Shown: positions 32,440-43,643 of the stretch, piece after piece
Layout of the letters: each line of letters begins with the position of its first letter
How positions within the stretch are numbered: the stretch's first letter is position 1
Assembly (NCBI GenBank): GCA_963580455.1
Contig: OY756962.1
Span: forward strand, 18,432,001-18,496,000
Length of the DNA stretch: 64,000 nucleotides
Direction: 5' to 3'
Source: Euonymus europaeus
Lineage: Eukaryota > Streptophyta > Magnoliopsida > Celastrales > Celastraceae
Made by a program: the position numbers and the translations under genes
Notes under the pieces: model-generated
What the model was told of the DNA's origin: nothing
Databases searched by the model: none
What the model saw: the letters and a program-made list of their open reading frames with translations, nothing else

Positions 32440-34857
32440 ATGGATGTCAGCTTCAAATCTAGGGATAATAGGTCGTACTGGATAGAAATTCTCCGACACA
32501 AAAGAAAGGCATGCAATACAATGAGTGAAGATGCTGCCACAACATTTGCAGCACCACCACAAAATAGGCGTTGTCTCAATACAAATGAGTCACATTTTCG
32601 TGAAAACGAAGAGGGTTCTAAACAAGAACGACAACCTCATACCTCTCAGGTGTTTTAAATTTTGGATCACCTCAATATATCTGGCAATATTGCTATGCAT
32701 TATTTTGGTTTGCTGAACGATTGAAGTGAATTCATTCAAAGTAGCCAATATATTCTTCTTGCTGTAGGCAAGGCAGAATAAAACTGCCTTTAAGAGAGGA
32801 TGCTCCTGATCTATTGAAGCACCTTCTAGAATATGGTGGGGATAGAGTATCTAAGGAATTTAGGGAGAACATAAGAATGTATAACTCTATGTTTGCTTTC
32901 CAATCTATAGGTGGGAAAATAGATAAGAGTATAAACATGGGTCAAGGGCCATATGTATTCAAACTAAATGGTCAAAATCATCGTATGATAGGATCAATGA
33001 TCCATTTCAAGGTGAAAACCCCCATTTTGCCCAACTTTATATTTATGATACAGAGAATGAGGTTACAAATAGGATGTCAAATTTTACCCCATCTCCTAAT
33101 CATTCCATTGCTAGGGGAAATGCAGTTGCAAATCTGATTTTGATGTTTGATGAATACAATGAAATAGTTAAGATCTTTAGAATGGCAAGAGATAGATTCA
33201 AGGCAAATGATATTCATTCAATGTCTCTAAAACTATGTGGTAATAGACTTGGAGATTCCTTGCAATATAATGCACCTTCAACCTTTGAAATGGCTGGTTT
33301 GATTGTTAGAGATATAGGGGAATCTAACCAAGGAAGGGATATTATTGTAGAATACCAAAGCAAAAAAGTTGAAGTGCATTGATGATTTGCATCCTTCTTT
33401 CATGGCAATGCAATATCCCCTTTTATTTACCTATGGCGATGATGGGTATAAGCTCAATATTCCATATCAGTCACCGCCATATGGCCCCAAAGTTAAACGA
33501 GGAAATATCACTAGATGTGAGTATTATTCATACATACTACAGCAAAGAGATATAGGCTATCAAGTATTAATCAGGGGTGGAAAGTTATACCAACAATACA
33601 TAGTAGATGCATTTACAAACATTGAAGATGAAAGGTTGAGGTATATTAGATATAAGCATCAACAAGATCACTATAGATGTGACATATTGAAGGGAGTACA
33701 AGATGCCTTCCTTCGAGGCGACATGATATCAAATACAATTGGGCAACGTGTTATACTTCCATCAAGTTTCAATGGCAATCCAGGATACATGATTCAACAA
33801 TACCATGATGCAATGGCAATTTGCAGATGGAAAATCCAGATCTGTTTATCACATTCACTTGCAATCTCAAATGGAGAGAGATAGAAGTTGCTTTAGCTCT
33901 AATCCCTGGTCAAAAGGTAGAAGACAAACCAGATATTGTCACCCGTGTTTTTCACATGAACTTAGGTGAATTTATCAGCGATATCAAAGCAGGCATATAT
34001 TTTGGAAACGTTGAGGCTATAGTGTACACAATTGAATTCCAAAAGCGAGGTCTACCACATGTTCATATCATCGTATGGCTATATGAAGCTGATAAATTTC
34101 CAAGTCCAGATGATATAAATAAAATAATCACTGTAGAGATTCCAGACCAAACATCTAAACCTGATCTATACAGAATTATGTATAAATTCATGATACATGG
34201 GCCTTGTGGAAATGCTAATGCAAGAGCTCCTTGTATGAAAGATGGGAAATGTGTCAAACACTTCCCTAAAAAATATCAACCAGAGACACAAATTGGGGAA
34301 GATGGATTTGTAATGTAAAGAAGGCGTAATGATAATAGAATTGTGTTTAAGAAAGGGATTAATCTTGATAATTGTTTTGTTGTACCTTACAATAAAGACT
34401 TGTTGCTAAGATATGAAGGGCACATCAATGTGGAGTGGTGCAATCGATCAAGATCAATCAAGTACCTTTTCAAATATGTGAATAAAGGCTCTGATAGAAC
34501 AAGAGCTGTTTTGGAAAGTAACAGTGAACGCTCCCAACCTAAAGTTGTTGATGAAATTAAGATTTATTATGATTACAAGTATCTAACTGCATATGAATCA
34601 TGTTGGAGGATATTTGAGTATCATATACACTATAAGTATCCAGCAGTCGAAAGATTGAATATACATCTGCCGCTAATGAACAGCATCACATTCCCAGAAA
34701 ATAAGCATGTAGCTGCAGTACTTCAACAATCGAAAATTGAGAAAACAATGCTGACTGAATGGATGTTCACCAAGTCATTATTCGACAGTGCATGTGATTT
34801 AACCTACTATGATTTCCCTTCATTCTGGAGATGGGATAACACTGATAAAATATGATT
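32440..34857 (+). pseudogene. Helitron Rep (HUH/Y2 nuclease) region
   Basis: Pieces in several frames give the N-terminal Helitron-like region (DLLKHLLEYGG, FQSIGGKIDKSINMGQGPYV, NHSIARGNAVANLILMF), then NPDLFITFTCNLKWREI. The HUH motif is RGLPHVHIIVWL. The GPCGNANARAPCM/GKCVKHFPKK cysteine block follows. The two-tyrosine motif is KYLFKYVNKG, where Y-x3-Y matches Helitron Rep. Rep nicks and rejoins DNA during rolling-circle transposition. Catalytic motifs are intact, but at least five frame changes or stops (about 32656, 33010, 33380, 33885, 34316) disrupt it. Confidence 0.88.
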
Positions 34858-36846
34858 TCGTAGGAAAAAAGGTGTGTGTATTGGAAGAATATCTTATGTT
34901 CATCCAGCAGGAGATGCTTACTATCTTCGTATGTTGCTTTCCCATGTCAAAGAGCCAGGAAACTTTGTGGAAATTATAATTGTTGATGGAATTGTGTATC
35001 CTACTTTTAAAGAAGCTTGCAATGCTATGGGCTTAATAGGTGATGACCGCGAGTGGAATGAAGCCATGGAAGAAATTGCATTGTGGGCAACATCATATGA
35101 GCTCAGATTTCTGTTTGTAACACTGATACAGTTTTGTGAGGTTACTGATGTTGGCAAACTGTTTGTAAACCATCTGCCAGCTATGCAAGAAGATATCACA
35201 TATATGATTCAAAGAAGATTAAATATTGCACAATTAAATTTATCAGATAACCAATTAAAGAACCAGGTGCTATTGAAGTTATAGAACAACAAATACATGG
35301 AGCAATTAAACCCAGAACAGAGACACATTTTTGAAGATGTATTAGCCTCAGTGTACGGGAAAAAACGGAGGCTCTTCTTTTTATATGGCCATGGTGGAAC
35401 GAGGAAAACATTTGTTTATCAAGCCTTAATAAATAGGTTGTGTTCAGAAGGATTAATAGTTCTAGCAGTTGCATCCTTTGGTATTGCGTCATTTTTATTG
35501 CTAGGTGGTAGAACAACACATTCCTGATTTAAAATACCAATTGACATCCATGAAGAATCAACATGTTATATAAAGAAGGGCACAAAAACAACAGACCTGA
35601 TAAAAATGTCAAGCTTGATTGTTTGGGATGAAGCACCAATGGCTCATAGAAACTATTTTGAAGCACTGAATAAAACTCTTAATGATATTCTTGAGGATGA
35701 AAAACACATGGATATATCAACAACTAAACCTTTTGGCGGTAAAATAGTATTGCTTAGAATAGACTTTCTTCAGATATTACCTATAGTTATCAAAGGCTCA
35801 AGACATGACACAATTCAAGCGTGCATTATAAAATCAGAATTATGGCAACAGTGTGCTGTTTATAAACTATCTAAAAATATGAGGCCAAATGCAGCTAGGT
35901 TATCTGAAAGAGCATTAGTCGAGATGAGTAAATTTGCAAAGTGGCTACAAGATGTTGGTGAGGAAAAAGTTGAATTGATAAAGATGATTGAAGAAGAGGA
36001 AACACCGATATCGATAAAGATACCTGATAAAATGCTCATAAATTCTTGTGGACTTGCATTGGATAATTTAATATCAGAGATCTATGACAATCAGCCAATT
36101 ATATACAAAAACATTGACTATTTGAAACAGAGGGCAGTGATCACCGAAACAAATGAGGCGGTAAACAAAATAAATGTTGATATCCTAGAGAAGATATATT
36201 TAAGCTATGATAGTATATGCAAAGTGTTAGAAGCTTCAGATGAAGATGATCTCCTATACCCACCTGATTTCTTAAATACCCTATGTTTCAATGGTGTCCC
36301 TCATCACTCCTTACCACTTAAAAAACAGATACTCCTATTATGTTGCTACGTAATATAAACCAAAATCACAGTTTATGTAATGGAACTAGATTACTCATCA
36401 CAAGATTAGGAGGGAGGGTTATAGAAGCTACTATAATCACAGAAAGCCATGTTGGTGACAGGGTTTACATACCAAGGATAATAATATTAGCCAATGATAG
36501 AAGATGGCCCTTTACAATTAGAAGAAGACAGTTCCCAGTGCGATTATGCTATTGAATGACAATAAACAAAAGTCAAGGAGAAACACTTGCTAAAGTTGGT
36601 ATTTATTTGCCAGGCCTAGTGTTTTCTCATGGACAATTATACGTTGCAATGTCAAGAGTCAGCACACATAAAGGTCTTAAAGTCCTAATTGGAGGGAATG
36701 AAGAGGAAAAGCAAGCAATATACACTAGGAACATAGTGTATCAAGATATTTTTGACAATTTACACAAGGTTAAGCCAAATAATTATAGTGATTTATGTCC
36801 ACAACTTTTATGTCACATTCTAATTATCGTGTTTTTCTCACCTTAA
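34858..36846 (+). pseudogene. Helitron PIF1-like helicase region
   Basis: 34874-35284 is the connecting region (CIGRISYVHPAGDAYYLRML, TFKEACNAMGLIGDDREW). The helicase begins LNPEQRHIFEDVL. Walker A reads GHGGTRKTF, with R where the family has G in GGTGKT, so it is probably inactive. Walker B is LIVWDEAPMAHR. Later motifs are [42 protein letters not shown] and [16 protein letters not shown] at 35525 and breaks near 36356 and 36555 split the frame. It matches plant Rep-helicase proteins over the full helicase core. Confidence 0.9.
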
Positions 36847-36984
36847 AATTTTAATCATTTCCATTCGTAAAACAATACTATAGGTTAACTTAATACAATT
36901 AGAATTGCCAACAACACCACAAATGTAGATTTCACATTGAAGGTAAATATTCACCTTCCAAACACATATTTTATATTGATGAGT

Positions 36985-37575
36985 GTTTGATGATGTTCAT
37001 TATACCATACTTCTTGGTTCTTTTCAATAACTTTTAGTATCACATACAGGTATATGAGTTTATTGGAGGTACTACATTAAAAAAGATATTTGAGGATGAC
37101 AAGGCTGGAAAAAAAAAGGCTGCCCTTAAGACCATTCCTTTCATCATAGGTAACATCTTTGCATTAATATGAACTATCAATTTCCTCAATGTCTCATGTA
37201 ATGATTATTGTTTTCAAGTTCCATTGGTTTTGCAAAAAATCAAACAATCTGAAATGTACCATGCGTCCGGCTTCATGCAAATATAATTTTTACATAATTT
37301 ATCTACTTCCAAACACATCTGAAATCCATTTATGTGTGTTCATGTTCATTATACCATACTTCTTGGTTGTTTTCAATAACGTTTAGTATTTCATACAGGT
37401 ATATGAGTTTTTTTAGAGCAACTATATTAAAAAAAGATAACTAATGATGACAAGGTTGGAGCGATAAAGGCTGCACTTAACAACATTCTTTTCATCATAA
37501 ATAACATCTTTCTGTTACTATGACCTATGAAGTTCCTCAATGTTTTATGTAATGATTCCCGTTTTGAGCACTACT
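36985..37575. repeat. Imperfect tandem duplication, unit about 350 bp
   Basis: About 36985-37225 recurs as about 37335-37575: shared ATTATACCATACTTCTTGGT, ACAGGTATATGAGTTT, ACATTAAAAAAGAT-like, TTTTCATCATA and ATGTAATGATT blocks in the same order. Copy 1 holds a possible exon between an ACAG acceptor and a GTAAC donor (YEFIGGTTLKKIFEDDKAG), unrecognised. It lies in the Helitron cargo region after the helicase. Confidence 0.75.
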
Positions 37576-37996
37576 GGTTTCCTATGCTTGATGGATTACA
37601 AGTCTTTCAATGAATCTTCTATTACTTTTTTTCATATTTAAACTGAGCCTCTTTTATCAGCTTCTACTTCTTGCTCTGAGTCTAGAGATGCTTAGGTCAA
37701 ATTTTAGGTATGGATTCTTCTGTTTTAGTTGTTGGTGTAACCCTTCTGCAGTGATTATCGAGTTTAAATCCGCTGTTTTTCATTAATTTCCAATTGGTTT
37801 AAACATTTTGATGTCTAAACTGCAAGATATTGGGGATTTGATGAGATAGGGTCATCTAATCTTTTGCAATCCTAATATCTTTTCAGCGTGTTCCAGCTGG
37901 TTCTCATTTTGTTTCAGACTTTTCCTTCCATTATCAGCTTTTAATTTAATTCTTAATGTCTTTACAGGTGATTGGAGTGTATGGTTGCAGCCTAAC

Positions 37997-38133
37997 TCTA
38001 TGATTTGGTCAATGATTGGGATGTTGATCTTGAACTTGGTCAGGTTCTTGCCAATTACAACACAGTTGCCATGGTTATCATTACCCCTGGAAATACTTGT
38101 GGTAATGTGTCCAGTTACGAACACTTGAAGAAA
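37997..38133 (+). pseudogene. Captured exon of a tyrosine/nicotianamine aminotransferase-like gene
   Basis: The frame reads LYDLVNDWDVDLELGQVL, then NTVAMVIITPGNTCGNVSSY and EHLKK, followed at 38134 by a GTACGT splice donor. This matches the plant TAT/NAAT segment (pattern DLLPEK-WEVDL, TVAMVIINPGNPCG-VYSYEHL, from family knowledge). It belongs to the PLP-dependent fold type I region before the PLP-binding aspartate. The canonical NPGNPCG reads TPGNTCG. Stops occur just upstream in the frame, and no further exons are convincing. It is a gene fragment carried in Helitron DNA, not a working gene. Confidence 0.75.
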
Positions 38134-38883
38134 GTACGTTTATCTACTTTTCTTTCTTTTATCTTGGTTATAATTCTATATTGATAAAGATTGGAACTTC
38201 TTTAACAGATAAGTCGATGTGCATTTGATGCGGCTTTGATAGGAACTATGGCTAGGCTGTCACAATGAATGATTTTAATGATTTTTGTCAATTTCGGAGT
38301 ATATTTCATACATGGTTTCTACTTGATGATTAAATTTGATTAGTCTACTTGACTTTACATGAGAGGGGCAAGAGTATGGCGTACTATTATTGATAAGACA
38401 CATTTTGAAGATTTTATCATTTAGTGCACACACATTGCTTTGCTGTTGTCGCACCAATCTTGATTATTTAATGGACTTAAAATGGCAGGCTATGTTTCAG
38501 GTTGTTCTGTTGGTGGATTAAGTGCCATTTTTCAATGAGACAAATTCTGAGGTCTCCTACATGCAACCGCTGAAGTCAATTGCATTTCAAATGTTGGTTC
38601 TTCCTCAATGTTTAAGCTTTTGTTCATTCATAGCCAAGGCATAATTTTTGGAGATGTCCGAGACCTTTTAATATCAGTGATAAAACCATATATATTCATG
38701 AGTACATATCCTTCTCTCGTGTGCTCGTACGATAAAACATAAAGGCTTTTTTGGGTCATGCATTTAAGTATTGAACATTCCATCTTTTCTGAAGATGAAT
38801 GCATCATTTTTTTATTATACTTGAGAGTTGCTCTCTTTGTTTTGTCATAGGAAATCCATCCAGTTTTGTGGGGCCATTGTGCT
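38134..38883. other. Helitron cargo without a recognised gene
   Basis: AT-rich, with intron-like pyrimidine tracts. Possible further exon fragments of the captured gene (for example 38208-38268, after an ACAG) are too short to identify. Confidence 0.35.
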
Positions 38884-39167
38884 TAGAGCATCTCCAAAGA
38901 TTTTGTTTACATTGTAGGTAAGACATTGTAAGTTTATATTATCAAAATCCTATTTTTACCCTTATTTTTGTTTGAATTCGGGTTTTTCTTAATCAATTCC
39001 ATTTTTTATTTTTGTAGTTGGAACTCCCTGCAAACTCTGTTAGTGATGACAAATAGGAGTTCCTTAGGAAGTATCAGCAAGAAAAGATTAGACAAGTTAC
39101 TTTCAAAGTACATAACTTTCTGAATGAATATTGGTTTTATCTTATTTTGTGCTCGACGACCAATCAA
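38884..39167. repeat. Left copy of a 284-bp flanking direct duplication (intact empty site)
   Basis: It starts TAGAGCATCTCC and ends CGACGACCAATCAA. The right copy (45542-45823) follows directly after the 3' LTR of the Ty3 element. The two copies differ at about seven positions including small indels. In this left copy the upstream sequence runs through uninterrupted (TGTGCTTAGAGC), so it represents the target before insertion. Confidence 0.92.
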
Positions 39168-39176
39168 ATAAGGAAG
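39168..39176. other. Filler sequence at the rearrangement junction
   Basis: Between the end of the target copy (CCAATCAA) and the LTR match (ATAGTTTTGAGC) lie a few bases that form TCAAATAAGGAAGAT with their neighbours. The same 15 bases occur inside the LTR itself near 39582 and 43980. This is typical of filler copied by template switching during break repair. Confidence 0.7.
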
Positions 39177-41167
39177 ATAGTTTTGAGCTTGGTTCGGTAA
39201 TTGGGTCGTAACATTTAGTATACATGTTCGTTTCGGGCCCATAATATATCAAATCGAAGCTTAGACCGAGCCGGAAAATAAATTTGAGAAAAAACTGGGT
39301 TCTGTGAACAGTAATCCGTCCGGACGGATAAATTAGCAGTCCGGATGGATATGCCTAGATTCAAGGTAGTGGGTTACGGGAACAGTAATCCGTCCGGACG
39401 GATACCTTGGGCGTCCGGACGGCTATCGGGAAATCAGTTTTTAAGAAACAGAGATAGACATTTCTGGGCATTTCCAACATTTGGGAGCCCGACTAGAGAG
39501 AGAAAGAGAGAGAGAAGGAGAGAGAGAAGGAGGTTTTAGCAAGAGTTTGGCTTGGGGATTGTGGATTGGTGACCCTTGAAGTCAAATAAGGAAGATTCAA
39601 GCTTGTTCTTGGAGATTTGGTAAGTTTTTCATAGTTTTTGGAATTTCTAGGTTTTTCTAGATTCGTTTGATTCTTTAAGAATTAAACTCTATGGTTTAGA
39701 TATGTTTTTCTAGACTTGATTTTAGACCTATGTGTAGGTTTGATTGTGATTTTGGTGTGAAGGATCATTTGGGCTAAGAACAAAGGTGTTTTAGAGAAAT
39801 TTCTAGAGAGAGAAAGTAAGTGTTTATGATTTTGTTGATTAAATTGTGATTGATATGATAATATGGAATTTTTGGATTAATTATATGAGTTCGATTTGAT
39901 GTGAATTGATAGGTTGGGAGAACCAAGGGTTAAAACCCTAAATTTGAGAATTTGTGTAGTTGGCTCGGAACGAGGTAGGGGATTTTCCAACCTTTCTATT
40001 TAATCTTCGTTATTGTTGCCTAAATAGCGTTTCTATTCTTCATTGGTCGTCGTTGTTTGTGTTTCCGCCTTAATTGCTTCTAAGGGGAAACGAGCTTTGT
40101 GTGGAATGTTGCATGACCCGATTTTTTGTTCCGTCATTTGCGGACACGTTGTGATTTTCCGTTCACGCATCATGGTAGTAATGTAAAATATATAGGATAT
40201 TCATATATACTTATCTATTCGGCATGACATGTCATAATGCATTAGAGATGCATGTGGGACTCGGGTATGGACTCGGGAACCTTTAGGTTACTTGAAAACC
40301 ACATGGGAGGATGGCAAGGTGAAGGTTGTTACCACCAAGTCATGTGAACCTCATGTGGGGTAACGCACTAGGGTAGGGTCGAGAGTGACTTTGCCTTGTG
40401 AGGTGCGGGCGTGATGGGTTCATGCAACCGGATGATCCTAGGAGTGGTTGGTGGTGGTGAGCTTGCTCCCGTGCAATATTACATTGAGTTGCAATGGTAT
40501 TGTGGTTGTTATGCTTCGAAAGGGTTAATCCGGATAAATATTGATGTGAAATTGTTGAGTATATGTTCATGTGGTAGGTACATATTGATGCATTACTTTC
40601 TTTCGGTTCTGCCTATATCAATGTTTACTTCTTTACCCTACTGAGCTTCTAGCTCACTCCTTTACTTTCTTCCTTCCATAGGAGACACTGGTACAGGTAC
40701 CGGTGGTGCGGATTGGTGAGCGGGACGTGACATGGATGGCCCTGGGTAGGATTGGGTGCTAGAGATATACTCTATACATGTGGGTGTATGTAGTAGATCT
40801 ATGTTGTGAGAATATAACCATTTGGCACGGTTGTGCTTGCATGTTGAGGTGGATGCTGATGTATGGTTATACTTGATGATATATGAATCTGTGTGTAGAT
40901 TTATATGTGATGCCATCAGTTTGTGCATGCTGGTAGTGGATGGCCTGAGGCCTAGGGTCAGGATTGCATGTGGTTGAGGTCTGAGGCCTATGGTTGCTAG
41001 GTTGCTAGTGTGATGTTGTGATTGCTGCGTTTCTGATGCAGGTGGGCACTCTTTGATATAAGGGGAGATACCGCCAGATTTTCGGATGATCTCGGATGTT
41101 CACACTAGTGGCCTAGGAAAGGTGTGGGGAGAGCACCCAGTCTCGTCTCCGGAAACGGGGCTTGACA
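39177..41167 (+). repeat. 5' LTR, truncated at its outer end
   Basis: It begins in the middle of the LTR (ATAGTTTTGAGCTTGG, equivalent to 43719) and ends GGGGCTTGACA at 41167, just before the primer-binding site. It holds two perfect ATCCGTCCGGACGGAT palindromes (39314-39329 and 39388-39403) and a GA-rich run near 39494-39530. It retains a segment of about 120 bp that the 3' LTR has lost. Confidence 0.9.
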
Positions 41168-41186
41168 TTTTGGTATCGAAGCCAGG
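41168..41186 (+). promoter_or_regulatory. Primer-binding site, initiator-tRNA-Met type
   Basis: TTTTGGTATCGAAGCCAGG follows the LTR. TGGTATC-AGC is the usual complement of the initiator methionine tRNA 3' end used by many Ty3 elements (TGGTATCAGAGC expected, so there is a small difference). Confidence 0.75.
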
Positions 41187-41336
41187 TTTATGGCTCTTTA
41201 TAGGATCTGGGGTGTTGGGTCCTAGTTGTAGAGTAGTACATTCCAGGCCATGTCACGACTACTGCTGATCCGGTATGTTTTCCTTTCCCCTTAAATCCTC
41301 GTTTGAGTAGTGTATTAAATAGTATTATCTATTGCC

Positions 41337-42500
41337 ATGCAGATGAATACTCGTAGTACTGTGCGATCTGATAGTACAGCTGAGGTACCTCATGGCGGAG
41401 GCCAACGAGGGACAGGTAGAGGCCGAGGTAGATGCCGTGGTAGAAGTGTGGGGCGAGTGGCTAGACGCACATCGAGTACTGAAGGTTCAGTTCCGAGAGT
41501 GGACCCTGATGTGAAAGATAAGGAGATAGTTCAGGAGAGACTACCGACTAATGATGTAGTACAGCAGGCACCATCTGTGGTGCAGGTTGCTCCTGTTACT
41601 ATAGGAGGGCAACCCGTGACGATGGAAGGTCTTGCTAGCTTCATGATGAGTATGGTGCAGACACAGGCGCAGACCATAGCACAGGCGATGGGTGCAACTG
41701 TCATCCATACAGAGGGAGTTGTACCAGAGGCTACAACTGAGGTAGCAGCAGTACCTAGAGCTGGGAGAGGGATGTATGAGGTGGACCAATTGAGGAGGAC
41801 TACTCCTCCAACCTTTTCTGGAGATGGAACGGGTGTGGGGGCAGACGAGTGGTTCAATCAGCTGAGTATGAGGATGGACACTCTTGAGATACCCGATGAG
41901 AGATGGGTGAAGTTTGTGTTCTACTACTTGAGTGGTGCGGCCCATGAATGGTGGACGTCCATGGGTCAGAGACGGAATGAGCTAACTTGGACTTCGTTTG
42001 AGCAGCTGTTTATGCAGAAGTTTGTGCCAAGGCCTCTACAAACGGATAAGGCCAAGCAGTTCTTGGATTTGTTGCAGACACCAGAGATGACGGTGTCTTA
42101 GTACACCAAACAGTTCGAAGAGTTATACCGGTATGGGAAGAAGTTTGCTCCAACTGATGTGAAGAAGGCAGTGAGGTACCGAGATGGGTTGCTTCCCAGT
42201 CTTGGTAGGATAGTGATGGCCACTAGGGTGGTGTCATATCAGGACACAATGGAGATGACTCTCGATTTTGAGTTGAGTGAGAAAATTGAAGCTCAGAGGA
42301 AGCGTCCAGTGAGTGAGGGTAGTAGTGGGGGTGGTAGTAGCCACAAGAAACCGAGGATGGACTTTCGTCAACAGAGAGGGGACCGAGGCAAGGGTCCAAG
42401 GCCACAATGGAGCAAGACAGCATGCTTCAAGTGTGGAAAGGAGGGGCACAGGGCAAGTGAGTGCAAGCTTCCTGGGTTTAGGTGCTTTTGGTGTGGCAAG
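41337..42500 (+). pseudogene. Gag with two CCHC zinc knuckles
   Basis: Starts MQMNTRSTVRSDSTAEV, with a glycine/arginine-rich N-terminus. The capsid-like core includes RTTPPTFSGDGTGVGADEWF, FVFYYLSGAAHEWWTSM and FEQLFMQKFVP. A stop at 42099-42101 interrupts (MTVS-stop-YTKQFEELYRYG). The downstream frame from 42159 continues through FELSEKIEAQRKRPVSEG to two zinc knuckles, CFKCGKEGHRASEC and CFWCGKLGHRKSEC, which bind the genomic RNA. The length and order are those of a normal chromovirus Gag. Confidence 0.88.
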
Positions 42501-43127
42501 TTGGGTCACAGAAAGAGTGAATGTCCGGAGGGCAACCAGAGAGCACAGCAATGGAGCATACCGGGAGTACCGCCTCCGGCTCTTCCTTCCAATGTTCTCT
42601 CAGGAGGAAGGGGGCGGGGTGGGACTCGTCAGCCACAGCAACAGCAGAATGCACTGGTAGAGGGATGTGTCTTTGCATTGAGTCATCAGGAGGCGCAGGA
42701 GCATCCAAATTTCATTGGAGGTACCTTCTTGACTTCTAATTGTTGGGCAAGAGTCTTGTTTGATTCCGGGGCTACTTCATCATTCATTACTAGTTCGTTA
42801 GCACACGCACTAGAGGTGGAGATTTCGCCAATAAGACGAATGTTCACGGTATCCTCACCATTCAGACATTTCACCACGTTGGAGGAGGTAGTGTTCGGAT
42901 GTGAGTGTCGGTTTGGAGAAGTATCTCTGAAAGCCGACTTGTATGTATTAGATTTCCAAGATTTTGATGTGATTCTTGGAGTTGATTGGTTGACGAAGCA
43001 CCAAGGGTTGCTTGACTTCTGGGCAGAGGTTGGTGAGAAAGTTGTTTCAGGACCGAAGATGGTCAAAGAAGCACGAGAGAGAGTTGATGAGATCCGAAAG
43101 CGGTTGATCACCGCGCAGAGCCGATAA
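42501..43127 (+). pseudogene. Protease fused to the integrase C-terminal part by internal deletion
   Basis: The same frame as the zinc knuckles continues into the protease (RVLFDSGATSSFITSSLAHA, DVILGVDWLTKHQGLLDF), with the DSGA active-site triplet. At about 43018-43022 it passes without a stop into WAEVGEKVVSGPKMVKEARE, which belongs to the integrase tail. RT, RNase H and the integrase core, about 3 kb, have been removed precisely enough to keep the frame. The frame ends at a stop at 43127 (AQSR-stop). Confidence 0.85.
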
Positions 43128-43643
43128 AAGTCTTATGCTGACCGGAGGAGGAGACCTTTGGAGTTCGCTGTAGGCGATAAGGTTTTCTTGAAGGTTAGTC
43201 CGAGACCGGGGATTCAGAGGTATAGAAAACATGAGAAGTTAGCACCGAGATTTTTTGGGCCATTTGAGATTTTGGAGACGGTTGGACCGGTGGCGTACCG
43301 TTTGGCACTTCCACCGAAGCTTGAGAAGGTTCACAATGTATTCCATGCATCCATGCTTCGAAAATATTAGCCGGATCCGTCGCATGTGATAGATTGGACT
43401 ACGTTGGAAGTTGAAGAAGATGGGAGTTACAGTCTTCAACCGGTAAAAGTTCTAGACCGACAAAACAAGGTCACGAGCTCGAGTGTGATTCCATTAGTAA
43501 AAGTGATGTGGATGTATCACGGAGTTGAAGAAGCAACTTTGGAGTTGGAATCCAGAATGAAGGAGAAGTGCCCGGAGTTGTTCGAAGATTCAGGTACGTG
43601 TGTAGTTAAATTTCGGGACGAAATTTTATTAAGGGGGGGAGGA
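43128..43643 (+). pseudogene. Integrase C-terminal end and polypurine tract
   Basis: It continues as SYADRRRRPLEFAVGDKVFL, GPFEILETVGPVAYRLALPP and KVHNVFHASMLRKY, then a stop. Next comes PDPSHVIDWTTLEVEEDGSY, and the tail reads VVKFRDEILLRGGG. The HNVFHASMLRKY and FRDE-LLRGG elements are typical of the end of chromovirus pol. The purine tract AAGGGGGGGAGGA at 43631-43643 abuts the 3' LTR. Confidence 0.85.

Noticed and set aside
39345..39539. Short ORFs with arginine/glutamate-rich ends in the LTRs (also 43743-43937 and 61914-62123)
   Set aside because: They are conserved between copies only because the LTR DNA is conserved. The charged tail is the translation of a GA-rich repeat, and frames and stops differ between copies.
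40340..40928. Minus-strand ORFs recurring in both LTRs (also 45077-45343)
   Set aside because: They recur because the LTR is duplicated; there is no recognisable domain and no upstream signal.
42223..43232. Several minus-strand ORFs of 60-141 codons opposite gag and protease
   Set aside because: They mirror conserved plus-strand coding sequence with zinc knuckles and the protease motif and have no features of their own.
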